From Paragorgia papillata (taxonomy: Eukaryota > Cnidaria > Anthozoa > Scleralcyonacea > Coralliidae), in contig JAWNZC010000178.1 in assembly GCA_035771165.1 (NCBI GenBank), positions 681,501 to 745,500 of the forward strand: 64,000 nucleotides of DNA, given 5' to 3'. A model generated the notes under the pieces. That model did not search any database and was not told the DNA's origin. It saw only the letters and a program-made list of their open reading frames with translations. Each line of letters opens with the position of its first letter. Positions within the stretch are counted from its first letter, which is position 1. Position numbers and translations under genes: made by a program. Of this stretch, positions 9,766 through 19,719 are shown one piece after another.

Positions 9766-10775
9766 AACTACTTAATAACCGAGAGTGAGGTCTTTACGGT
9801 AAAATATTAAACCGAGGTCTTGCTGTATTGACCGAGCGATAGCGAGGTTAATAAGCTCAAAAGACCGAGGTTTAATATTTTACCGTAAAGACCGAACGGT
9901 CGAGGTTATTAAGTAGTTTATTATATGGCACTTTTTATTTCAAAATAAATCTTGTATTTCTTGGTTTCGCTTCCTTTAACTTCGTCAAAACACCGAACTA
10001 GCGTTATTTTCTTCTGTTTCTTTCTCGTCTGGATAATACAATTTACTTTTATAATGTTCATCGTCGTCTATTTCATCTATTTTCGCCGTTTTTTCGGCAA
10101 TAAAAGTTTCTTATTAGGATTTTTTGTTTGTCTCCAATCGTAGGGCATTAACAATTTTTATAATGCCCGTGGGCATTACGGAGAAATCTCGCCCCGTCAG
10201 CAACCAATCACAGCGCGTGATTTTACCGGAAGTAATCCGTGCCATATAATAAATGCTAATAATTATTGGCTATACTTGATTTTTTTATTTGTGTACTTGA
10301 TTTTATTATATGGCACGGATTACTTCCGGTAAAATCACGCGCTGTGATTGGTTGCTGACGGGGCGAGATTTCTCCGTAATGCCCACGGGCATTATGAAAA
10401 TTGTTAATGCCCTACGATTGGAAACAAACAAAAAATCCTAATAAGAAACTTTTATTGCCGAAAAACGGCGAACATAGATGAAATAGACGACGATGAACAT
10501 TAACATTATCCAGACGAGAAAGAAACAGAAGAAAATAACGCTAGTTCGGTGTTTTGACGAAGTTAAAGGAAGCAAAGACCAAGAAATACAAGATTGATTT
10601 TGAAATAAAAAGTGCCATATAATAAACTACTCAATAACCTCGACCGTTCGGTCTTTACGGTAAAATATTAAACCTCGGTCTTGAGCGTATTAACCTCGCT
10701 ATCGCTCGGTCAATACAACAAGACCTCGGTTTAATATTTTACCGTAAAGACCTCACTCTCGGTTATTAAGTAGTT
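9766..10775. mobile_element. 1-kb foldback palindrome, unit A
   Basis: The ends AACTACTTAATAACCGAGAG and its complement bound two arms of about 480 bp around an unpaired centre near 10245-10310. Each arm holds inner palindromes (ACCGAGG...ATATTTTACCG and TAATGCCCGTGGGCATTA). The mirrored open frames in the arms are not genes. It lies in the channel intron before the pore exon. Confidence 0.9.
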
Positions 10776-10957
10776 ATTAACAAATACGTATATACACAGT
10801 TGAAAACGCAGTCATAAAAAGTTTTTCGTGTAATGACGTCGTTTTCATTCGCGTTCGTGTGAACACGCCAGCGTAAAAACGATGCTTTTTGAAACGCTTT
10901 CCAAATAAAAGCGCTCGGAAACGACATCGTGCGCACATAGTCTAACTAGTCACTTAC

Positions 10958-11157
10958 CACAACATATTCGTAGGAATGGTTCATCATAGCTATGAGTGTA
11001 TTTATTCCTACAAGGATAGCGCAGATAGAAAACAAGGCAAACATCAATTTTCCTGTGCTTTGGGTGATCGTTTAAACTGTCGTCATTAGTATTGAACACT
11101 TCCAGATCTATCTTATCGAATAATGCCCAGAACATAATCGCCATTGTATTCCAAAAA
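10958..11157 (-). pseudogene. TRPC-like channel A, pore/S6 exon with frameshift
   Basis: The exon runs from a TTTTTCAG acceptor to a GTG/GTAAGT donor. It encodes FWNTMAIMFWALFDKIDLEV, the pore helix region with the TRPC-type L/M-F-W motif, then S6 with LVGINTLIAMM. It is 200 bp where copies B and C have 199. One extra T near 11072 shifts the frame just after the TNDDSL segment, so S6 is lost in a direct translation. The extra base is in a short T run, so a sequencing error cannot be excluded. Confidence 0.8.
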
Positions 11158-11194
11158 CTGAAAAACAATATTGATAGTGAAAATACGAGAGGTG

Positions 11195-12132
11195 TAATTT
11201 TCGAGAGGGGCGTTATTAGAGAAGTGCTTATTAGAGAGGTGTCTTTATAGAAAGGTGGCTTATTAGAGATGTGGCTTATTAGAGAAGGGGTTATTAGAGA
11301 TGTGGCTTATTAAAGAAAGGGTTATTAGAGAGGGGGCTTATTAGAGAGGGTGCTTATTAGAGAGGGGGCTGATTAGAGATGTGGCTTATTAGAGATGTGG
11401 CTTATTAGAGAAGGAGTTATTAGAGAGGGGCTTATTAGAGAGAGGTGTCTTTATAGAAAGGGTGCTTATTAGAGGTGCTTATTAGAGAGGGGGCTTATTA
11501 GAGAGGGGGCTTATTAGAGATGTGGCTTATTAGAGAAGGGGTTATTAGAGAGGGGCTTATTAGAGAGGGGGCTTACTAGAGAGGGGGCTTATTAGAGAGG
11601 GGTTATTAGAGAGGGGGTTATTAGAGAGGTGCTTATTAGAGAGGGGGCTTATTAGAGAGGGTGCTTATTAGAGAGGGGTTATTAGAGAGGGGGCTTATTA
11701 GAGGGGGGTTATTAGAGAAGTGCTTATTAGAGAGGGGGCTTATTAGAGAGGTGCTTACTAGAATGGGGACTTATTAGAGAGGTGCTTATTATTAGAGAGG
11801 TGGGCTTGTTAGAGAGGGGGCTTATAAGACGGGGCTTATTAGAGAGGTGCTTATTAGAGAGGGGGCTTATTAGAGAGGGGGCTTATTATAGAGGGGGCTT
11901 ATTATAGAGGGGGCGTATTAGAGAGGTGCTTATTAGAGAGGGTGCTTATTAGAGAGGTGCTTATTAGAGAGAGGGCTTATGTTAGAGAGGGGGCTTATAA
12001 GACGGGGCATATTAGAGAGGGGGCTTATTAGAGATGGGGCGTATTAGAGAGGTTCTTATTAGAGAGGTGGCTTATTAGAGAGGGTGCTTATTAGACGTGG
12101 CTTATTAGAGAGGGTGCTTATTAGAGAGGAGT
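11195..12132. repeat. TTATTAGAGAGGGGGC minisatellite, unit A
   Basis: Dozens of 13-17-bp modules around CTTATTAGAGAGG(T/G)G fill the intron between the pore exon and the S3-S5 exon. The array starts right after the pore-exon acceptor. Units B and C have the same array with different module order. Confidence 0.95.
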
Positions 12133-12230
12133 TAAAGAGGAAATGATTTACTGGAGACGGTTTAAAAATACAAATGCGTAGTGTATATACGCTATTGAGG
12201 TTTATTATCTATGTCTATGAATTAACTTAC

Positions 12231-12732
12231 GTCGTCAGTTTGTAGTCGTCAGGGTCCTCAATGGTCTCGTTTTTGAGATTCATCCGCTGTATGCTTTGGT
12301 AGTACGAGTAAAGATTTCTTATTCCCAGAGTAAATGCCAGAAAAACACCCAGAAATATCGTCAGAAATTTCATGATATCTCTCATCATATAATACATGGA
12401 ATTCTGTAAGGGACCCATTGTCTTGTTCACTTGCCAAGCATCGCCCAAATGAAAAATGCTTAGAACCGAAGCAAGCGAGAAGCAACTGTTTCCCATGAGA
12501 AGTAGTCGGTGACCGGTTTTCTCTTTCCAGCTCATAAAATTTGCAGCCGACCATCCACCGGTAATAGCGAATCCCAAGAGCCAAAATACGGCAGAGAAAA
12601 TAAACAGTACAAGCATGAGAAAGGTGACACAGTTCCACCATTTGAAGAAGTAAGCCTTTCGAGGTTGGTGTCTCAACATCTCGCAAGTTTCTTGAACTGT
12701 CATTCCAACGATGTAGGCGAAAATCAAGTACT
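12231..12732 (-). CDS. TRPC-like channel A, exon 3 (S3-S5 region)
   Basis: The minus-strand exon begins after TTCTTAAG with AG that completes a codon left by exon 2 (giving E-YLIFAYIVGM) and ends at AC/GTAAGT. It carries several hydrophobic segments, including WWNCVTFLMLVLFIFSAVFW, then LGDAWQVNKTMGPLQNSMYY and FLTIFLGVFLAFTLGIRNLY. The LGPLQ-x-S-x-x-x-M-x-x-D and F-x-x-x-F-x-G-x-x-N-L-Y-x-Y-Y patterns are hallmarks of TRPC S4-S5 linker and S5. The frame is fully open, and its 166-residue translation is identical to that in unit C. Confidence 0.9.
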
Positions 12733-12838
12733 CTTAAGAAAAAAGCGTAAGTTTGAGAATTTGTAGTGATTTGTAACTTGCAAGGCAATGAAAGAGTATA
12801 TCAAGTCATCTGTTGAACCTACACCAAGAAGGTGGTTT

Positions 12839-13708
12839 AACGCCAGACTATTTTACTCTGTCTAACACCAGACTATTTTACTCTGTCTAACACCAGACTA
12901 TTTTACTCTGTCTAACACCAGACTATTTTACTCTGTCTAACACCAGACTATTTTACTCTGTCTAACACCAGACTATTTTACTCTGTCTAACACCAGACTA
13001 TTTTACTCTGTCTAACACCAGACTGTTTTACTCTGTCTAACACCAGACGATTTTACTCTGTCTAACACCAGACTATTTTACTCTGTCTAACACCAGACTG
13101 TTTTACTCTGTCTAACACCAGACTATTTTACTCTGTCTAACACCAGACTATTTTACTTTGTCTAACACCAGACGATTTTACTCTGTCTAACACCAGACGA
13201 TTTTACTCTGTCTAACACCAGACTATTTTACTCTGTCTAACACCAGACTATTTCACTCTGTCTAACACCAGACTATTTTACTCTGTCTAACACCAGACTA
13301 TTTTACTCTGTCTAACACCAGACTGTTTTACTCTGTCTAACACCAGACTATTTTACTCTGTCTAACACCAGACTATTTTACTCTGTCTAACACCAGACTA
13401 TTTTACTCTGTCTAACACCAGACTATTTTACTCTGTCTAACACCAGACTATTTCACTCTGTCTAACACCAGACTATTTTACTCTGTCTAACACCAGACGA
13501 TTTTACTCTGTCTAACACCAGACTATTTTACTCTGTCTAACACCAGACGATTTTACTCTGTCTAACACCAGACTATTTTACTCTGTCTAACACCAGACGA
13601 TTTTACTCTGTCTAACACCAGACTATTTTACTCTGTCTAACACCAGACTATTTCACTCTGTCTAACACCAGACTATTTTACTCTGTCTAACACCAGACTA
13701 TTTCACTC
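12839..13708. repeat. 25-bp minisatellite, unit A
   Basis: About 35 tandem copies of TCTAACACCAGACTATTTTACTCTG with single-base variants (gactg, gacga, tttca) lie in the intron between exons 2 and 3 of the channel gene. Unit C has the same length and nearly the same variant order; unit B has about eight copies. Confidence 0.97.
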
Positions 13709-13799
13709 GTCAAGTGAGGTTTGGTTTATTGGTGATTGAGGCATTCGGTGGACGGTGTAGAGACGACTACGATTTCGTCGCACCCCAACCTCAACTCAC

Positions 13800-14085
13800 C
13801 TACTATACTCGGCTCATGGCTATCTCTAAGCGATGATGCGACCAGAAGACCGAGGAAAACTGTGAACTGAGACAAATGACTGATAAACTTCAAATACGGC
13901 GTTCTCATCCAATTGGAAATCTTGTGATTCGGGAAGGCGACGTAAGTGACAGCAAAAATTGGGAACAGTACAGTGTACACAGTGAAAAGTGTTAGGCAGT
14001 GAATGTAGGTTTTTCGGAACCATTCAGGAACATCACAATAGACCACCCTGTTGAGTAGCTTCTGAGTGAACCGGTGAGCGACAAA
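13800..14085 (-). CDS. TRPC-like channel A, exon 2 (pre-S1, S1-S2)
   Basis: After a CCTTTTCAG acceptor the exon reads FVAHRFTQKLLNRVVYCDVP, then a hydrophobic segment (CLTLFTVYTVLFPIFAVTYV), then PYLKFISHLSQFTVFLGLLV, and ends one base into a codon at GTGAGT. F-V-A-H-x-x-x-Q-x-x-L directly after the KLKLAIK segment of exon 1 is the TRP_2-domain/TRPC arrangement. The P-[YF]-[ML]-K-F-[IL]-S-H motif before the next membrane segment is also typical of TRPC. Confidence 0.9.
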
Positions 14086-14520
14086 CTGAAAAGGAAAAGT
14101 CAGACTCGTATTAACAAAAGCTATATATATAGTTAGTACCAGACATTTGACAAACGTCAAGCTCAAGGCTGAGAAAATGTTGCTGAGCTCCAGGCAGCTA
14201 TATGATCGAACCAACAAACTTCTGTTGACCAGATTGTATCACAAATTATATGATATTCTTCCTAACGTTAATTCATCTATTTATTCACTTAAGAACCAAA
14301 GAGATTTTATCATCCCCAAGTGTAAAACAAATAGATTTAAACAATCATTTTTACCTGCATGTGCATCAGATTTTTAAATTCCTTGTAAACGTTACTTAGC
14401 TTTTTTAGGTAATCTGTAGTTTAGTTTATTTTAGTTAGTTTTAAATTTTTTGATATGTAATTTTGATATATCTGTACACGCAATTCAGCTTTTAGCTGCA
14501 AGGTGTTTTTCTATTAAACG
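14086..14520. other. Channel intron, no recognisable feature
   Basis: AT-rich sequence between exon 2 and the tetranucleotide tracts. A 76-codon plus-strand frame here has no splice, domain or codon support, and I treat it as chance. Confidence 0.5.
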
Positions 14521-15111
<591 letters not shown>

Positions 15112-15231
15112 GACGATTCGCGAACGTCTACCAAACGTCTGTTACACAAACACCAAGCTTCCAAATGTGGTACACTACAATGACTACTTGTATACGTAGG
15201 TTACTCTTATATAAAAGATACAAACTAGTAC

Positions 15232-15648
15232 CTCTTTTTGATCACGCTTAATCGCTAGCTTAAGTTTATTCACCAATTGTTTAGACTTGGCAGGACCAAA
15301 TTCAGTAAAATTGCTCTCGTCGATATTCAATAGAGCAGCCATTTCTTTCTGACTGCGGCACTCGTCGTACAACTCGACGCCGAAGCGCTTGAATGTTTTA
15401 GATAATTCTTGGTATTCCTTCTTGAACTCCATCTCTTCTTCTGATTTCATCTTCATCTCCCTACTCATGTGGAACGCGTGCTCAAGCGGGTCTCTCTGAT
15501 GTCTCAATATATCCCTTGGGTCTGTCTGCTTACGCCAATAATTGAAAGCATTTTGAGAATTCTCTATCGGTGTCTCTTTTATAGTATTCTTTTTCATATC
15601 TTCAAGATTGATTGCAATTGATGGTGTGGAAGTAAGACTAGAAAACAT
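15232..15648 (-). CDS. TRPC-like channel A, exon 1 (start codon and TRP_2 domain)
   Basis: The ATG at 15648 opens 139 codons to a GAG/GTACTAG donor in phase 0. RDPLEHAFHMSREMKMKSEE, KKEYQELSKTFKRFGVELYD and NKLKLAIKRDQKE form the TRP_2 (transient receptor ion channel II, PF08344) domain that lies between the ankyrin repeats and S1 in TRPC channels. An in-frame TAA stands 12 bases before the ATG, so as drawn the protein has no ankyrin repeats. An upstream exon could still splice in only if the weak AACAAG just before the ATG were an acceptor. Confidence 0.88.
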
Positions 15649-15957
15649 CTTGTTAATTTAAAAGAGCTGAGTATCGAATGAGAACGAAGTGCAGTTGACA
15701 GTGCCGACTACAGTTCGAATGGGTGTATTTTGTTGGAAGTGGGGGTGATTTATACGTGACTATATATCATTTTTATATATCAAAAATAACGTTACAACTT
15801 CCTGCTTATAAAGTTACATAAGCTTACATTGGTTGAATGCTCTCAATGGGATTTTACCGTACTACGGAAGAACATCTTACCAAGCATATCGAGTATGGAC
15901 TGCGGGAGGGGCCCTAAGGCAACCTCGTTGATATTGTCTTTGCGTCTAGTATTATAA
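15649..15957 (-). other. Upstream region of channel A
   Basis: This holds the presumptive 5' UTR/promoter of the channel gene. I see no clear TATA box or upstream ankyrin-coding exon. The same sequence stands upstream of exon 1 in units B and C. Confidence 0.4.
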
Positions 15958-16241
15958 GGGGCTGTTTATATGAGAGGCGAACCAGCCCAGTAAGCGGGAT
16001 AGCCCGGTAAGCGAGATCTCACTGTGTAGTTATTTTCCTGTTAAAAATTCCTCTGCGTTTATATGGCCAAGCGGGCTAGCCCGGTTAGCGAGATCTCACT
16101 TGAAAGAGGCGATGAAAATTTTCCCATGTAAACAATCGCTAACCGGGCTGGCCCGCTCACCGGATGATTTTTCAAAGGGATGCCGACTGCGCCAGGCGGG
16201 ATGAAATTTACCGGGCTGGCTCGCCTCATATAAACAGCCCC
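15958..16241. mobile_element. Harbinger-like MITE, unit A
   Basis: The terminal inverted repeats GGGGCTGTTTATATGAG and CTCATATAAACAGCCCC are flanked by TAA on both sides. Unit B has the empty site (ATTACAAGTATGG) at the same place. A three-base TAA target duplication and GGGGC ends fit PIF/Harbinger non-autonomous elements. Confidence 0.85.
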
Positions 16242-16465
16242 TAAGTATGGTTAATATTAGTCACTTTGAAATCAAAATCTATTAAATTATTTTTAAATAG
16301 CGCCGGTATATAACTGGATGCCAGTGTAGTTTACTGAGAGCTTCAGTTGAGGAAGTAAAAAGAGAAACATCAATAATAGTTTTAGCAGCTTTATTTTGAA
16401 GAATTTGAAGTTGGTAGATTAGTTACCAGGACAGAGGTAACTAGCCGTTTATTCATGATATATAT

Positions 16466-16771
16466 TAACAATTATTCGCCGAAGGCGAGGTGAATATCGA
16501 CGAATAATAACCGAGACGAAGTCGAGGTTATTATTCACCGATATTCACCTGAGCCTGAGGTGAATAATTGTTTTAGTATAAATACACATTTTTGTAATTT
16601 TAGGAACAGCATTTTCTTTGAAATTGTTAATTTCATCGTCTGTCGCATTGCCAAATAGGCTGGTGGCCATTTTGAATAAACGCTGTAGGTGATTATCGAG
16701 ATTTAGTCCGAAGTAGCTCGAACAATCAGCGCTCGCGATTTTCTATAATCACCTGTGTATTTATACTAAAG
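16466..16771. mobile_element. Compound palindromic MITE, unit A
   Basis: ACAATTATTCGCC...GAATAATTGT forms one palindrome at the left. TTAGTATAAATACACA at about 16573 pairs with TGTGTATTTATACTAA at about 16770, enclosing a further AGGTGATTAT/ATAATCACCT pair. No coding capacity. It is also present in units B (about 35631-35930) and C (about 54184-54486). Confidence 0.8.
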
Positions 16772-17309
16772 ACTGATATCCGTCGTTATTTAACAAAAAT
16801 ATAATATACTAGATGTATAGTATAGTTGGTCATTTATTGTCGATTTCAACTCTCCCCCCCCCCCCCCCCCCCCGTAAAAAAACGTTTGGCCGTATGGCTA
16901 TGTTTAAACGCTTTCGCTATACAAAGACTTTTATTTATAAATTTAGTTACATATATGTATAACTTGTATGACGTACATTGAGAAATGAAAGGAAGAACAA
17001 GCTTGAAAATTCTGGGGTACGACGTGCTGCATGACCCAATATATCGTTTAGACTTCCCTATTTTTTAAGTGCAACTGTTCTGCACGTTATACGGGCTATG
17101 TCAGGCTATTTTTGTCAGGCCAAAATTGTCTTATATTTAAATTCTGAACTGCATACTTCAAAATTAAAACGGTGCATTGATTCAATTATGAAATGTGAGT
17201 TGCCAATTCAACAACTATGGAAGAGAAATCTTAATCAAGATGTCACATTAATTTGCAATTTCTTTCAATCTCACTTGTACATGGGCAGGTTTCTAGTATC
17301 TCTCTTATG
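16771..17309. other. Unassigned AT-rich stretch with poly-C run, unit A
   Basis: It contains a poly-C run near 16853-16873 that varies in length between units. I see no exon or transposon end. The 70-codon frame at 17098 is unsupported. Confidence 0.5.
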
Positions 17310-17766
17310 ATCAGATCGGCGTAAATTAATCACGATTAGTTTGCACCACCTCAAGGAGGTGGGTTAAACTGAGCAGTGAGCACGATCAGTTAATCGCGCT
17401 TAACTTGGCCGTGTAAACGCAACGGGATTGAAAAACGCTTACAATTAATACGGTGTTATTAATACGATGAAATGCATTTTTTTGCCCTGCTGTAGAAGCT
17501 TCCATCGCGCTATTCTTTGTTCCTTTGTTTCTTTTAGCTATTACTCTTTCTCGTGTACCGATGTCTTCCGTTGTTCTTTGACGCACGCAACCCATACGAA
17601 GCTTCCAAAACCAAAAATATAGCTCGTCCGCCATGTTGAATAATGCATGGTACCGTACGTGTTTTAGTAAGGGATTATTAAATGACCGTTTAAACGCACC
17701 AAGGTGGCGCATTTTAAGCACACTTAACTTAAGCGTGCTTAAATTTTGGCCGTGTAAACAGGGCTT
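17310..17766. mobile_element. MITE lacking its left end, unit A
   Basis: The right end (GCTTAAATTTTGGCCGTGTAA...GGGCTT) matches the complete element at 37071-37603 in unit B. The left terminal repeat is deleted here. A 111-codon minus-strand frame inside it is shortened in unit B and has no recognisable domain, so I do not call it a gene. Confidence 0.7.
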
Positions 17767-17997
17767 ATGATGTTATAAGTTCTCCTCAACTCATTCTTCT
17801 CAAACACGGCCAATTTAATGGCCGCGCTCCAAAATACAAACTTCGCACGTAAAATACAACTTTGTTTTTGAGAATTTCGAAATGAAACTTTGCACAATTA
17901 CCAACTACCATAATATCTTTAGGATTATGCAGAAACATTACCAACAATATTTTCATCAGAGAACCACTTCAAACTGACAAATCATTTAGTTCTGTCG

Positions 17998-18141
17998 CTA
18001 AGCGTTGCAAGTTTCTTTGAGAACTCTGATCATTTCAGATTTACAATCTTCGATATCCTTCAAAGTGCTTAGTTGCTTCTTTCTTTGCGACTCTCGTTTG
18101 AGAAAGTATCGTCGGACAAGATGTTTAATAATTTTCTTTCT
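17998..18141 (-). CDS. Paralogous TRPC C-terminal exon with stop, unit A
   Basis: A minus-strand TCATTTTAG acceptor precedes 47 codons and a TAG. It starts RKKIIKHLVRRYFLKRESQR and ends VLKETCNA. The exon has the same length and phase as the RQEHLK exon at 7228 and aligns along its length (L-x-x-R-Y, CK[SA]E[ML][IL][RK]); its stop falls where the other has the last codon before its donor. It could be the terminal exon of the channel gene to its right (unit B), reached across the gypsy insertion. It could also be the last exon of a second TRPC gene otherwise lost. Confidence 0.65.
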   Translation of the reverse strand, partial: RKKIIKHLVRRYFLKRESQRKKQLSTLKDIEDCKSEMIRVLKETCNA

Positions 18142-18373
18142 CTAAAATGAAATAATATGAAGCGTGAGACCTTCGTTTTTGATTAAATACACTGTTAATG
18201 TCAATAATTTATTTTAATAAAATTAACTCTCTTCAGAGGAGGTAAAGTCTGAGGGTTGTTTTGAATCGATATTGGAGTTGACAACAATTGACAACATAAT
18301 ATAAATTATTGTGCCCTAAGTAGAAGTGTCTACGTCGCTCTTCTCATGCACCGAACCTAATACAATTAGCATT

Positions 18374-18516
18374 ATTAAAGGGTATTGGCAATAAAAATCA
18401 AGTTTATCTCATTTTAAAGAACTCGTCAAATGGTATAAGAAGACCTTTTACAATTTTTCTCTATCTGTTTTGGTTTTGGAAATATTTCGACCAAAGACAG
18501 CCTGCTGTCCGCCATG
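18374..18516. mobile_element. TTAAAGG-family MITE fragment interrupted by LTR
   Basis: TTAAAGGGTATTGGCAATAAAAATC begins a segment matching the one at 7731 until GTCCGCCAT, where the gypsy LTR starts. The retroelement therefore inserted into this older MITE. Confidence 0.7.
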
Positions 18517-18782
18517 TGTGACGAATGTAAATTAACAATTAGCAGAATTAGCGCGTAAAAGCATGATATAGCAAATTGCGGTAAACGCTTCCTTTCCTGT
18601 AACACCCTTCCTTTACATAGGTCATGTATATACGTAGTAGTTGTATTTCTATATTTGGTTATATGTTTGTAACGCCCAACTTGGGCCTAGGGTATAAAAG
18701 TAACGAGACTGTTAAAATAAAGAGAGGTTCTGTCTGACTGAAAGTCGTGAAGTCTGTTGATTGGGTAGCTCGGTACGTTACA
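18517..18782 (+). repeat. Gypsy 5' LTR, unit A
   Basis: A 266-bp segment opens TGTGACG and closes GTTACA. It contains TATAAAAG and a downstream AATAAA in the usual LTR order. Immediately after it comes AATCTGGTGGCAGCGG, the TGGTGGCAGCGG-type primer-binding site region of many Ty3/gypsy elements. No second LTR is found before the EXD3 junction. Confidence 0.8.
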
Positions 18783-18821
18783 AATCTGGTGGCAGCGGTA
18801 AAGCATTAAACATCCAGAAAC

Positions 18822-19145
18822 ATGTCTTCTACTAGTATTTTGCCTGGACGATTCGATAATGGTGACTTTGAGTCATGGCTGAGAGAATTCGACGCGTGTT
18901 GCGCGGCAAACGGGTGGAAGACGACAGAGGAACGTGACGACAAAATCCTCAAACTGCCCGCATTTCTTCGAGGACGAGCGGCCAGCCATTTTTACGCTAT
19001 CCCCGTGGAGCAGCGTACTACATATGCCGCTGCTGTGGCCGAATTGACGAAGTCCCTGTGCATGCCCTGCTGCAAACCGCGAGAACTTTTATGCGGAATT
19101 CGAATGCCGTACTCTGCGATCAGGCGAGGATCCCGCCGTTTATAA
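18822..19145 (+). pseudogene. Gypsy gag fragment, unit A
   Basis: The ATG begins the capsid-like sequence ILPGRFDNGDFESWLREFDA with the W-L-x-x-F pattern common in gypsy Gag N-termini. A four-base difference near 19055, shared with unit B but not C, throws the frame. The nucleocapsid zinc knuckle is absent. It is replaced by a short segment with a poly-C run (19206-19220) bordered by CAGTGGCGTGC and GGGGTGGCGCC, perhaps the remains of another insertion. Confidence 0.75.
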
Positions 19146-19224
19146 GTGGGAACTTGCAGTGGCGTGCTGGCCTTTGTTCGTCAGGGGAGGCCAACGGTGA
19201 ATTTGCCCCCCCCCCCCCCCATGG

Positions 19225-19717
19225 TTCAGGGGTGGCGCCAGGAATTCCCAAACTACTAAGGGATGGTCCAGCATCTGGTGGAAACAGTGACCATCCCATT
19301 GTAAGTAGCACTAATGATACTGATTGTACTATAACCCACCCATTTGTTGATTGTTTTATTGACGGAGTCTGTGTTCGTGCTCTTGTGGACACAGGATCCA
19401 TGAAATCATTTGTGAGCCATAATATTCATCGTATTATTGACTTTAATAACACGTCTCTTGATAAGTCCAATGAACAGCAGTGTGTCTCCATCACTGGCGA
19501 CAACTTACATATTCTCGGACAAATCAGTACTAATGTTAAATTTAGTCATTCTAAACTAGCCTATTCTGGTGACTTTTTAGTTAGTAATAATATTCAATAT
19601 GAATGTGTATTAGGATGGGATTTCATCACTAGAAATAGGTTAACGTTAAGTAGGAATGCGCGGGCGGGTTATCTCTTACTGGCCGGGACGTCACGGGAAA
19701 ACACCCATCCGGGATAA
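19225..19717 (+). pseudogene. Gypsy protease region, unit A
   Basis: An open frame carries ALVDTGSMKSFVSH (LVDTGS at 19382-19399), the aspartic protease active-site loop, and ends CVLGWDFI followed by a stop at 19717. The reverse transcriptase frame begins three bases later in a different frame. The upstream join to gag is lost. Confidence 0.85.
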
Positions 19718-19719
19718 CT

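Noticed and set aside
12258..12788. 176-codon minus-strand frame overlapping channel exon 3
   Set aside because: It is a shadow in another frame; the real frame has TRPC motifs and matching splice phases.
17386..17721. 111-codon minus-strand frame inside the AAGCC MITE
   Set aside because: It is shortened in unit B, lies between MITE ends and has no recognised domain.
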